Shown here: one piece after another, positions 15,119-23,787 of the stretch
How positions within the stretch are numbered: the first letter of the stretch is position 1
Layout: the number at the start of each line of letters is the position of its first letter
Assembly (NCBI GenBank): GCA_047609825.1
Contig: JBLFXJ010000079.1
Location: 1 to 25,230, forward strand
Direction of reading: 5' to 3'
Length of the DNA: 25,230 nt
Source of the DNA: GCA-2862545 sp047609825
GTDB lineage: Bacteria; Myxococcota_A; UBA796; GCA-2862545
Made by a program: the position numbers and the translations under genes
Notes under the pieces: generated by a model
Databases searched by the model: none
Told to the model about the DNA's origin: nothing
What the model saw: the letters and a program-made list of their open reading frames with translations, nothing else

Positions 15119-18100
15119 CGCCCTACCGGTGCGCCGTTCGGCGACGTGTGTTGCCCGCGAGCGGGGGTCTGTTCCACCAGCACCACCTGGCCATCCTCGA
15201 GCTGGGCACGCACCGCACGCTTCCGCTGCGGCTCGCCCTCGACCACCAAGCGGCCCAGCGGCTCCGCCACGAGCTCCTGCAACGCGCGGAGCGCCGGTCG
15301 GGCTCCCCAGGCGTCGTCGCTCCGGCAGGTGGCCACATGACCCACGACCTCGGCGTCCCAGGTGAGCGTGATGCCCACCTCCTCCGAGCGCTTCTCGAGC
15401 CGGTGGAAGTGCAGCCGGACCACGCCCTCCAGCGCGTCGGCGCCCAGCGGCTCGAACACCACGATGTCGTCCACCCGGTTCAGGAGCTCCGGCCTGAACT
15501 GCTTTCGGAGCCGCTCGATCACCAGCTCCTCGCGCGCACCGGCATCGTCGCCTCCGAACCCGACCCGCCCGCGGTCGGCGTCCTGCGCGCCGGCGTTCGT
15601 GGTGAGCACGAAGTACGCCTCGCGCGCATGCACGGGACGACCTTCGGAGTCGGTGATCCGGCCCTCGTCGAACAGCGAGAGGAACACGGACTGCACGTCG
15701 GCGTGGGCCTTCTCGAACTCGTCGAGCAACACCACAGCGTACGGCCGGTTGCGGAGCGGACCGCTGAGCTGCCCCTCTTCGCCATGACCCGTGTAGCCAG
15801 GGGGCGCACCGAGCAAGCGAGAGGCGGTGAACCGCTCCGAATACTCGGACATGTCGAGCTTGATCAGCGCGTCGCCTTCAGGGAACAAATAGTCGGACAG
15901 TGCTCGGGAGAGCTCCGTCTTGCCAACGCCACTCGCACCCACGAACAGGAACACGCCACGAGGGCGGTCCGGGTCGCGCAGGCCCGAGCGCGCGAGCCGG
16001 ATGGCATTGGCCAGCTTGGCGACGGCGCGTGGCTGCCCGATGACCCGTCCTGACAGTGCCTGCTCGACGCCACGCAGGCGCTCCCGCTCAGCCGTGGTGA
16101 GCTGGTGCACGGGCACATTGGTGCGGTCCGAGACCACGCGAGCCACCATTCCTACGTCCACCAGCGCGACTCCGGACAGGCTGGCATCCGCGCAGGCCTC
16201 GTCGAGCAGGTCGAGGGCCTTGTCGGGCAGTCGACGTTCAGGGATGAAACGCACGGCCAGGCGCACGCACGCGCGGAGTGCTTCGGCCGTCACCCGGACA
16301 TCGTGGTGCTTCTCGTAGGCCGGCACCACCTTGGTGAGGAGCTCGATGCACGCCTCCTCGCTGGGCTCGTTCACGGTGATCGGCTGGAATCGTCGGTCGA
16401 GCGCGGAGTCGGACTCGAAATGCTTGCGGTATTCGGCCAAGGTGGTGGCGCCGATCACCGTGATCTCGCCGCGCGCCAAGGCAGGCTTGAGGATGTTCGC
16501 GGCATCGAGCGAGCCCCCCTCCGTGCGCCCTGCACCGACCAATGTGTGGATTTCGTCGATGAACAGGACGATGCCGGGGGTCTCGGTGGCCTCGCGGATG
16601 ATCTCCTTCAGCCGCTCTTCGAAGGTGCCCCGGTACTTGGTGCCGGCGACCAGGGATCCGATGGACAGCTCGATCAGCCGCAGGTGCTTCAGGCGCTCCG
16701 GGGCCTCGTCTGACGCGAGCAGCCGCGCAACGCCCTCCACGACCGCCGTCTTGCCGACGCCGGGCTCCCCGAGCAGGAGTGGATTGGCCTTCAGGCGTCG
16801 CACGAGGGTCTTCAGGACGCTCCGGGTCTCCTTCTGGCGCCCTACGATCAGCGGCAGCTTGCCGGCGCGAGCCAGAGCGGTGAGGTCGCGGCCCTGCGCG
16901 TCGAGCGTGGGCGTGGCCGAGTCCGAGACAGACTCTGCGTCATCGCCGGTCTCGTCTCCGGAATCCTTCAAGTGCGACTCGCAGAATGCCTTACCATCTC
17001 GCGCGAAGGCACTGTTTGCCTCGATCTCGAGGGCGCGCTCCCACAGCACGAGCGCCTCTTGGAATCGGGAGAGCGCATTGAGGGCAGCGGCCTTGCCCTG
17101 CACGGCGAACGCGTGGCGGGGCCCGACGGTGAGGGCTTTGTCGAACCACGTGAGGCTGGGCTGGTATTCGCCGAGCATGCGCATGCACTCGGCGCGGCCA
17201 GCGAGCGCATACAGGTAGTCGGGCATCAGCTCGAGGGCGCGATCGTAGGCGACGATGGCCTGGCGATACTTCTCGTTCTTCCGATGGGCTTCGCCGATGT
17301 TCGTCGCCGCCTGGTAGTTCTTCGGATCGATGCGCAGACAGCGCTCGTAGGCGTCCACCGCCTCCTGGAACGACGAATCGTCTTCGAGCGCCATGCCGAG
17401 CCTGAGCGCGGCCTCGGCGAACGCGGGATCGGCATCGAGCGCCCGGCGGAAGCTCCGCGCGGCAGCCGAGTAGGACCGCTGCTTGTAGAAGTTGCGCCCC
17501 TTCTCGAGATGCTCCTGCGCGCGGGAGCGGTCGTGGCGGCTCGAGGCGGCCGGAGCGCGTCGGCGGCGGACAGCGCGGGAGCCCACATCGTGGGTGGCGA
17601 GGGCGATCTGGCACTGGGAGAGACCGCGCCGGACAAACGACGCGTCGGGCCGCTGGCGCGCTGCCTCCTGCCACAGGGGGAGCGCCTCCGAGTGCCGCCG
17701 AAGGGTGTTCAGGCTCGCGGCCTTGCCGCACACCGCCTCGAACAGCGTGGCATCCTGCGTGAGCGCCCGGTCGAACCAATCGAGGGCGCCCTCCATCTGA
17801 CCGAGCAGCCGCAGCGCCTCGCCCCGACCGCAGAGGGCCTGCGCGCTGGTGGGCTCTCGCTCGAGGATGGCGTCGTAGGCGCGGATGGCGCCGCGATGGT
17901 CGCTGTGCTTGCGCAGAGCCTCCGCGTGATCGAGCGCGATGGCGATGTCGTCGTCCAGCGCGCGCGCATGTTCCAGCGCATCCAGCGCGAGCTTGTACTG
18001 CCGATCGGCCAGATAGGCGCGGCCGAGATCGTGCCATGCCGAGGACCAGCGGAGCGAGTCTTCGGCTACCCGGCGGAGGAGCGCGGCGGCCTCCTGCGGT

Positions 18101-19359
18101 CGACCATCGTCGAGCAGGAACAACGCATGCGACCGGCGGGCTCGAGCGCTGGCGGAGGGCGGGGAATCGCCCTCGTGGCCCAGCGCGATGCGACACTGCT
18201 CCAGGCCAGCGCGGCCGAACGCGGCGTCCGGAGCGAGCTCCACCGCTCGGGTCCACAGGGGCAGCGCGTCCTGGTGTCGGCCGATGGCATCCAGCGTCGC
18301 GGCCTTGCCGCGCAGTGCGAACGGCATGTCGGGTGAGGAGACCAGCACGCGATCGAACGAGGCGAGCGCAGCGTCGTGACGCCGCAACATCCGAAGCGCC
18401 TCGGCGCGGCCAGCCTCGCCTGTCACGCCGGACCCGAGCCGGATCGCCTCCTCGTACACGGTGAGCGCACGGGAATACCGCCCGGACCGACGGAGTGCGT
18501 CGGCCTGATCGCACGCGGCGTCGCCCGACTCAGGCTCGAGGGAGCGGCGCTGCTCGTGGGAGCGGAGGGCCTCCTCCCATCGCCCCTCATCTTCCATCAC
18601 GCGCGCCAGCTCAGCCGGCACTCGTGGCGCGTCGGGGTAGGATCGCTGCGCGTGGCGGAGCACGTCGATGGCCTCGTCACCGCGGTCGTCATGCGACAAC
18701 GCCGACGCCCACTGAACGGCCAGCACCACATCCCGGTACACACCCTCGAGCGGCTCTGGCGGTGCCGCGATGGGCGGATGCCCCTCCGCCAGCGCAACCT
18801 CCGCTTCCCGTCGGCCCTCTTGGGCGAAGTCGCTCTCCGGCTCGGCCTCGAGGGCGAGGTCCCAACCCGCGATGGCTTCTTCCCAGCGCCCCCGTGCATT
18901 GAAGCATGCGGCCCGTCCGCGTAGGGCGAAGGCATGGTTTGGCGCAAGTCCGACCGCGATCTCGAACAGGTCCAAGGCGGAGTCGAAGTGGTTCAGCATG
19001 CGCAGCGTCTCCGCGCGGCCCGCGATCGCGAACGCAGGTACCTGGGCGTGCTCGGCGGCGTGCTCGTAGGCGGTGAGAGCGTGGTGGTAGCAGCCCGCCT
19101 GGCGGAGGGCCTCGGCCAGGGCCAATGCTCCCTCGCTGTGCACTGGATCGAAGTGGACCACCTTGCGCCAAGCGTCGACAGCGAGGGTCAGCCGACCTTG
19201 CCTCTCGCGGGCTCGGGCTAGTCCGACATAGCCCGGCACGCTCGATGGATCGGTGCGCACTCCCTCGAGGAACGCGTCGACCGCGGCGTCAGTGTCGCCA
19301 CTCTCGAGCAGGCGCGTGCCCTTCTTCTCGAACCGTCGTGCTTCGTCGCGGCGCGGCAC
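15115..19359 (-). CDS. TPR super-repeat protein fused to a two-ring Clp (ClpA/ClpC-like) AAA+ unfoldase
   Basis: A 1414-residue cytosolic protein. Residues 1-800 are TPRs in four super-repeats of about 200 residues, each containing GRAEALRML-type and GKAAxLNAL-type units (GR at about 114, 317, 511, 721). An acidic linker follows (about 798-822). The first AAA+ ring has Walker A GEPGVGKT (864-871), Walker B LFIDEIH (about 935) and pore loop KYRG. The second has Walker A GASGVGKT (about 1145), Walker B LLDEFEK (about 1212) and pore loop GYTG. There is no long coiled-coil middle domain, so it is not ClpB-like. A VGF tripeptide at about 1267 occupies the ClpP-docking loop position of ClpC. TPRs stand where the Clp N-domain should be, probably as substrate or adaptor receptor. 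The start is GTG at 19357-19359 with GGAGG four bases upstream. It leads a three-gene coupled operon. Confidence 0.93.
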   Translation of the reverse strand: MPRRDEARRFEKKGTRLLESGDTDAAVDAFLEGVRTDPSSVPGYVGLARARERQGRLTLAVDAWRKVVHFDPVHSEGALALAEALRQAGCYHHALTAYEHAAEHAQVPAFAIAGRAETLRMLNHFDSALDLFEIAVGLAPNHAFALRGRAACFNARGRWEEAIAGWDLALEAEPESDFAQEGRREAEVALAEGHPPIAAPPEPLEGVYRDVVLAVQWASALSHDDRGDEAIDVLRHAQRSYPDAPRVPAELARVMEDEGRWEEALRSHEQRRSLEPESGDAACDQADALRRSGRYSRALTVYEEAIRLGSGVTGEAGRAEALRMLRRHDAALASFDRVLVSSPDMPFALRGKAATLDAIGRHQDALPLWTRAVELAPDAAFGRAGLEQCRIALGHEGDSPPSASARARRSHALFLLDDGRPQEAAALLRRVAEDSLRWSSAWHDLGRAYLADRQYKLALDALEHARALDDDIAIALDHAEALRKHSDHRGAIRAYDAILEREPTSAQALCGRGEALRLLGQMEGALDWFDRALTQDATLFEAVCGKAASLNTLRRHSEALPLWQEAARQRPDASFVRRGLSQCQIALATHDVGSRAVRRRRAPAASSRHDRSRAQEHLEKGRNFYKQRSYSAAARSFRRALDADPAFAEAALRLGMALEDDSSFQEAVDAYERCLRIDPKNYQAATNIGEAHRKNEKYRQAIVAYDRALELMPDYLYALAGRAECMRMLGEYQPSLTWFDKALTVGPRHAFAVQGKAAALNALSRFQEALVLWERALEIEANSAFARDGKAFCESHLKDSGDETGDDAESVSDSATPTLDAQGRDLTALARAGKLPLIVGRQKETRSVLKTLVRRLKANPLLLGEPGVGKTAVVEGVARLLASDEAPERLKHLRLIELSIGSLVAGTKYRGTFEERLKEIIREATETPGIVLFIDEIHTLVGAGRTEGGSLDAANILKPALARGEITVIGATTLAEYRKHFESDSALDRRFQPITVNEPSEEACIELLTKVVPAYEKHHDVRVTAEALRACVRLAVRFIPERRLPDKALDLLDEACADASLSGVALVDVGMVARVVSDRTNVPVHQLTTAERERLRGVEQALSGRVIGQPRAVAKLANAIRLARSGLRDPDRPRGVFLFVGASGVGKTELSRALSDYLFPEGDALIKLDMSEYSERFTASRLLGAPPGYTGHGEEGQLSGPLRNRPYAVVLLDEFEKAHADVQSVFLSLFDEGRITDSEGRPVHAREAYFVLTTNAGAQDADRGRVGFGGDDAGAREELVIERLRKQFRPELLNRVDDIVVFEPLGADALEGVVRLHFHRLEKRSEEVGITLTWDAEVVGHVATCRSDDAWGARPALRALQELVAEPLGRLVVEGEPQRKRAVRAQLEDGQVVLVEQTPARGQHTSPNGAPVGR

Positions 19360-19488
19360 CGACCCTCCTGGAAACGCTGAGGTGCGGATAACGAGTCATG
19401 TCCCGTGAACGCACTCCGGGCCACCTCAACCCTCGCCCCAGCGGCCGTGAACGTCTCCAGAGCTGGGCTGCGACGGCTTCCGCGCGGC
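19360..19488. other. Intergenic region between the parE-like gene and the TPR-Clp gene
   Basis: These 129 bases must contain any terminator for parE and the promoter for the TPR-Clp gene, both on the minus strand. TGAGGTG (19378-19384) and CACCTCA (19422-19428) form an inverted repeat with a 37-base loop, too open for a typical terminator. I cannot assign -35/-10 boxes with confidence. Confidence 0.4.
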
Positions 19489-21390
19489 TTACACGTCCAA
19501 GACTTCGACCTCTTCTGCCCGCTCCATGATGAACCGATACCGCTGAGCGGGGTCCTTGCCCATCAGATCCGACACCACATTGTCGGTCTTCAGCGGATCT
19601 TCCAGGGTCACCTGGAGCATCCGGCGGCGCTCCGGATCGAGCGTCGTGGCGAACAGGGTCTTCGGATTCATCTCGCCCAGACCCTTGAATCGCGTGATCT
19701 CGGGCTTGGCTCGCGAGGGGAGGGCCGCCAGGATCCGGTCTTTGTGGGCGTCATCCAGGGCCCAGTGCGTCTGCTTACCGACGTTGATCCGATACAATGG
19801 CGGGAGCGCCAGGTACACATAGCCGGCCTCGATCAGCCGGCGCATGTACCGGTAGAAGAAGGTCAGGAGGAGCGTGGCGATGTGCGAGCCGTCGCTGTCG
19901 GCGTCCATGAGCAGGACGATCCGACTGTACCTGAGTCGATCTTCTCGAAAGTCCCCGCCGAGACCGCACCCGAGTGCGGTGACCACATTCGACAGCTGCT
20001 CGTTGGCCAACACGCGCTTGAGCGTGGCCTGCTCCGCGTTGAGCACCTTGCCGCGGAGGGGGAGGATGGCCTGGGTGCGCCGATCCCGAGCCTGCTTTGC
20101 CGAGCCACCTGCCGAGTCGCCCTCGACGATGAACAACTCACACTCGTCCGGGTTGCGGCTCGAGCAGTCGGCCAGCTTGCCGGGGAGGTTCAGGCGCCCG
20201 CTGGTCGCGGACTTCCGGCGAACGGTCGAGGCCGCCTGACGGCTGGCGATGCGGGCACGGGCCGCCTGCGCTGCGCGCTCGACCAGGGCTTCGCCTTGGG
20301 AGCGATGGTCGTGCAACCACTGCTCGAGCACCGGGCGGATCGCAGAGTCCACCGAACCCCGAACCTCCGGGTTGTTCAGCCGATCCTTGGTCTGGCCCTG
20401 AAACTGCGGCTCGGGCACCCGGAGCGAGATCACCGCCACCAGACCCTCCCGCAGGTCCTCGGCCGTGAGGGTGAGGCCGCGAGGCGCGAGCTCGTGGGTC
20501 TCGATGAAGTTGCGAAGCGCCTTGAGAAGCGCCTCGCGGAGGCCTTGCTCGTGGGTGCCACCATCGCGCGTGGGGATGCCGTTGACGAAGCTCTTCACCC
20601 GCTCCCGCGGGGCGTCGGTCCAGGTGAGTGCGAGCTCCACCTGGATGCCGTTCTGCTTGTCGAGGGTGAACGGCACCTCGAGCACGGCCGCCAGACCGTC
20701 CTTCGCGATGAGGGCGGCCAGGTAGTCCGCCACGCCGCCATCGTGCTTCAACTCATGCGTGGCCTTGTTCACCTGGTCGCGGAAGATGAACTTCACGCCC
20801 TTGTGCAAGTAGGATTTGATCTCGAGGCGGGTGCGGATCCGCTCGCTGTCGAAGGTGGTCTCCTCGAAGATCGACGGGTCGGGAGTGAAGGTGATCTTGG
20901 TGCCGGTGCCCCGGGCTGGACCGACCTTCTCCACGTCGGCGCGCGGCCGGCCGCGGCGGTAGTGCTGCACCCACTCGTGGCCGTCGCGGCGCACCCGGGC
21001 TTCGAGCTTCGACGACAGCGCGTTCACCGCGGAGCTGCCCACACCGTGCAGTCCGCCGGACGAGCTGTAGTTCGAGCCGTCGAACTTCCCGCCGGCGTGC
21101 AGGGTGGTGAGGATGACCTCGAGCGCAGACTTCTTCAGCTTCGGGTGCATGTCGACCGGGATCCCGCGCCCGTTGTCGTCCACCGTGAGCGTGTTGCCTG
21201 ACCGGTGCAGGGTGACGCCGACGCTGGTGGCGTGGCCGTTCATCGCCTCGTCTGCCGCGTTGTCGACGATCTCCCACAGGAGGTGGTGCAGGCCGTCTGC
21301 GCCCGTGCCACCGATGTACATGCCCGGCCGCTTCCGGACGGCGTCGATGCCTTCGAGGACCTGGATGTCGGCGGCGGTATACCTGGACAT
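19489..21390 (-). CDS. parE: Type IIA topoisomerase subunit B (ParE-like/GyrB family)
   Basis: ATPase and TOPRIM subunit of topoisomerase IV or gyrase, 633 residues. The GHKL ATPase domain shows EIVDNAADEA, DDNGRGIPVD and the GGLHGVGSSAVNALS lid. The transducer region follows, then TOPRIM with EGDSAGGSA and the metal-binding DADSDGSH. The DSDG form and the overall size favour ParE over GyrB, whose usual form is DVDG. The C-terminus ends near QRYRFIMERAEEVEVLDV, normal for the family. The start is ATG at 21390, sharing one base with the stop of the upstream A subunit (TGATG); the reading frame continues upstream but encodes only shadow sequence. Co-expression with the A subunit is clear. A gyrase identity cannot be excluded without seeing the rest of the genome. 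Confidence 0.88.
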   Translation of the reverse strand: MSRYTAADIQVLEGIDAVRKRPGMYIGGTGADGLHHLLWEIVDNAADEAMNGHATSVGVTLHRSGNTLTVDDNGRGIPVDMHPKLKKSALEVILTTLHAGGKFDGSNYSSSGGLHGVGSSAVNALSSKLEARVRRDGHEWVQHYRRGRPRADVEKVGPARGTGTKITFTPDPSIFEETTFDSERIRTRLEIKSYLHKGVKFIFRDQVNKATHELKHDGGVADYLAALIAKDGLAAVLEVPFTLDKQNGIQVELALTWTDAPRERVKSFVNGIPTRDGGTHEQGLREALLKALRNFIETHELAPRGLTLTAEDLREGLVAVISLRVPEPQFQGQTKDRLNNPEVRGSVDSAIRPVLEQWLHDHRSQGEALVERAAQAARARIASRQAASTVRRKSATSGRLNLPGKLADCSSRNPDECELFIVEGDSAGGSAKQARDRRTQAILPLRGKVLNAEQATLKRVLANEQLSNVVTALGCGLGGDFREDRLRYSRIVLLMDADSDGSHIATLLLTFFYRYMRRLIEAGYVYLALPPLYRINVGKQTHWALDDAHKDRILAALPSRAKPEITRFKGLGEMNPKTLFATTLDPERRRMLQVTLEDPLKTDNVVSDLMGKDPAQRYRFIMERAEEVEVLDV

Positions 21391-23696
21391 CAGCCCTCCT
21401 CCTCGCCGTCGGCAAGGACCACCGCGGCCCGCGCCCATGTGTCGATGGTGCCGCGCTTGAGCACCACCTTGCCCTTTCCACCGCGCGGCCCCGTGAACCC
21501 ACGGGGATGCACCACCAGCTCTCGGCCGAACGACGTGGTGACCATCGGGCCATCACCTGCGCTTCGAGAGAGTGCGAACGCCATCACCTCGTCGCCGGGG
21601 CGCAGCCGGATGGCGGCCACCCCCTTACCCGCGGCCTTGAGCACGCTCACGTCGGCGATGGGGAAGGACAGGGCCCTGCCGCCGGTGGTGGCGAGGCAGA
21701 CGTTCTCGCTGCCGTCGGACACCTCGACGAGGAACACCGCATCCCCGGCGTTCAGCCGGGCGTAGCGTCGGCCAGACTTGGTGCTCGGATCGGTGTGCGA
21801 GGCCAGCGGGAACCGGATCACTCGGCCACCGGTGGTCAACGCCACCCCATGTGGGGGCGGAGGATCGGTGGTGACCTCCGGCTGCAGCGCGAGTGCGTGC
21901 CGGTCGTCATGGGACACCACACCGATCAGTCGCTCGCCATCGGAGAACTGGAAGTGGCGCTGAAGCGGCTCGCCGTACCCGGTCGTCGCCGGCACGTCGT
22001 CTACCCGCATCACGTAGGCCGACCCGGCACTTCCGAAGAATGTGAGCGTCGACCGGGTGTGGCAGTTGATCAGCCAGCCGATCGCGTCGTCCTCCCGCAC
22101 CCGGATCTTGGCCATGTCAGTGAACGACGACTGCCGCTTCACCCAGGCATCTCGGGTGACGACAACCCAGGTGTCCTCCTTGACGATGTAGGCATCCTCG
22201 TCGTACGTCAGCGCGCGCTCGGGGTGGCCGATCAGCGTGCGCCGAGGCTGCGCATAGAGGGACCGAAGCTCGGTGAGCTCGGCACGCACCCGCCCCCACA
22301 GCTCCAGGTCGGATGCCAGGATCGCCTGGATCCGTTCGGCTTCAGCGCGCTTCTCGCCGAGTTCGTCCAGGATGAGCTGGATCTCGAGCTTCGCGAGCTT
22401 GTACAGCTTGAGCTCGAGGATGGCCTCTGCCTGCAGGTCGGACAGCTCGAAGTGGTCGATCAGCTTCTCGTGGGCATCCCGACGGCCCTCGCTGGACCGG
22501 ATCAGCTGGATCGCCGCATCGAGGTCGTCGAACAGGCGGGCGAAGCCCTCGAGGATGTGGATGCGTTCGAGCAGCTGCTTCAGGTCGAATTCATACCGTC
22601 GCCGGACGGTCTCGAACCGGAAATCCAGCCAGTAACGCAGAATCTCGTGCAGATTCATCCGCGCCGGAGTGGCGATGTCGGTGTGCCCAGGCTTGGGCGC
22701 GAGGGCGGTGAGGTTGACCGACCAGGTGCCCTGCAGCGGCGTGTGCTTGTACAGGAAAGCCATCGCCGTCTCGGCGCTCGCCCCGGTCTTGAGCTCCAGG
22801 ACCACGCGAACGTCGTCGGTGGACTCGTCGCGCACGTCGACGATCTGCGGCACCTTCTTCAGGCGCACCAGCTCGCCGATCTGCTCGACGATCTTCGCCT
22901 TGTTCTGCCCATACGGGACCGATGTGATCACCACCAGGCGCTTGCGACCATCCTGCTCGGCGACCCACGTGGCCCGGAGCCGCCAGGTGCCTTGACCGGT
23001 CTCGTACACGTTCCGGATCGCGGCCGGATCGGCGAGCAGGCGGCCGCCGGTGGGGAAGTCGGGGCCGCGCACGTACTGGAGCAGGCCATGGACATCGAGG
23101 GTCGGGTCGTCGATCAGCGCGATAGCGGCGTCGACCACCTCGCCGAGGTTGTGCGGCGGGATGCGGGTCGCCATGCCAACCGCGATGCCTTCGCTCCCGT
23201 TGACCAGCAGGTGGGGGAACTGCGCGGGGAGCACGATGGGCTCGAACCGCTGGCCATCGTAGGTGGGTCGGAAGTCGACCGTGCGCTTGCCGAGCTCGGT
23301 GAGGAGCTCCTGGGCGATGGGCTGGAGGCGGCACTCCGTATACCGCATGGCAGCGGGCGGATCACCGTCCAGCGAGCCGAAGTTGCCCTGACCGTCAACC
23401 AGCGGATGCAGCAGTGAGAACGGCTGCGCCATGCGCACGAGGGAGTCGTAGATCGCGTTGTCGCCGTGTGGATGGTACTTGCCCATCACCTCGCCGACCA
23501 CGGCCGCGGACTTCCGATATCGGCCGTCCGGTCGGAGCCCGAGCTCGCGGTACATCGTGTACAGGATGCGCCGGTGCACGGGCTTGAGGCCGTCGCGAAC
23601 GTCGGGCAGCGCACGCGACGTGATCACCGACATGGCGTACGTCAGGTAGCGCTCGCTGGTTGCGAGATGAAGCGGGACCGTCTGCACGGACGGCAT
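21390..23696 (-). CDS. parC: Type IIA topoisomerase subunit A (ParC-like/GyrA family)
   Basis: DNA cleavage and rejoining subunit, 768 residues. The winged-helix domain has RALPDVRDGLKPVHRRILY and KYHPHGDNAIYDSLVRMAQ. The catalytic Tyr119 lies in AAMRYTECR. The tower and coiled-coil region follows (about 360-480). The C-terminal beta-pinwheel has no GyrA box (QRRGGxG) at its start, supporting ParC. A related string, GPRGGKGK, appears unexpectedly near the very end. Asn80 replaces the Ser found at the quinolone-contact position in E. coli GyrA, while Asp84 is kept. The ATG at 23696 has GGAG five bases upstream. The A subunit gene comes first and parE follows with a one-base overlap. Confidence 0.88.
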   Translation of the reverse strand: MPSVQTVPLHLATSERYLTYAMSVITSRALPDVRDGLKPVHRRILYTMYRELGLRPDGRYRKSAAVVGEVMGKYHPHGDNAIYDSLVRMAQPFSLLHPLVDGQGNFGSLDGDPPAAMRYTECRLQPIAQELLTELGKRTVDFRPTYDGQRFEPIVLPAQFPHLLVNGSEGIAVGMATRIPPHNLGEVVDAAIALIDDPTLDVHGLLQYVRGPDFPTGGRLLADPAAIRNVYETGQGTWRLRATWVAEQDGRKRLVVITSVPYGQNKAKIVEQIGELVRLKKVPQIVDVRDESTDDVRVVLELKTGASAETAMAFLYKHTPLQGTWSVNLTALAPKPGHTDIATPARMNLHEILRYWLDFRFETVRRRYEFDLKQLLERIHILEGFARLFDDLDAAIQLIRSSEGRRDAHEKLIDHFELSDLQAEAILELKLYKLAKLEIQLILDELGEKRAEAERIQAILASDLELWGRVRAELTELRSLYAQPRRTLIGHPERALTYDEDAYIVKEDTWVVVTRDAWVKRQSSFTDMAKIRVREDDAIGWLINCHTRSTLTFFGSAGSAYVMRVDDVPATTGYGEPLQRHFQFSDGERLIGVVSHDDRHALALQPEVTTDPPPPHGVALTTGGRVIRFPLASHTDPSTKSGRRYARLNAGDAVFLVEVSDGSENVCLATTGGRALSFPIADVSVLKAAGKGVAAIRLRPGDEVMAFALSRSAGDGPMVTTSFGRELVVHPRGFTGPRGGKGKVVLKRGTIDTWARAAVVLADGEEEG

Positions 23697-23715
23697 CGAG
23701 GCTCCGGGGCGCGTA

Positions 23716-23731
23716 GGGGGGGGAGGGCGGG
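23716..23731 (+). other. G-tract with G-quadruplex potential upstream of parC
   Basis: Eight consecutive Gs followed by AGGG and CGGG fit the four-tract G-quadruplex pattern with loops of one or two bases. It lies on the plus strand, about 20 bases upstream of the parC start, so it is in the template strand. The homopolymer could also be slippage-prone. Confidence 0.5.
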
Positions 23732-23787
23732 AAGTCGAGGCGATCGGGGACCTAAGCGTAACACGACGGAGGGCGAGGACCCGGGCG

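Noticed and set aside
15115..17000. ClpB disaggregase
   Set aside because: The long coiled-coil M-domain between the two rings is absent, and a VGF docking-type tripeptide is present.
19378..19428. Inverted repeat as a terminator after parE
   Set aside because: The loop is 37 bases, the stem only seven pairs, and no U-run follows on either strand.
21391..21438. Upstream extension of parE
   Set aside because: The added Arg/Gly-rich residues overlap the end of parC, while the family N-terminus begins at ATG 21390.
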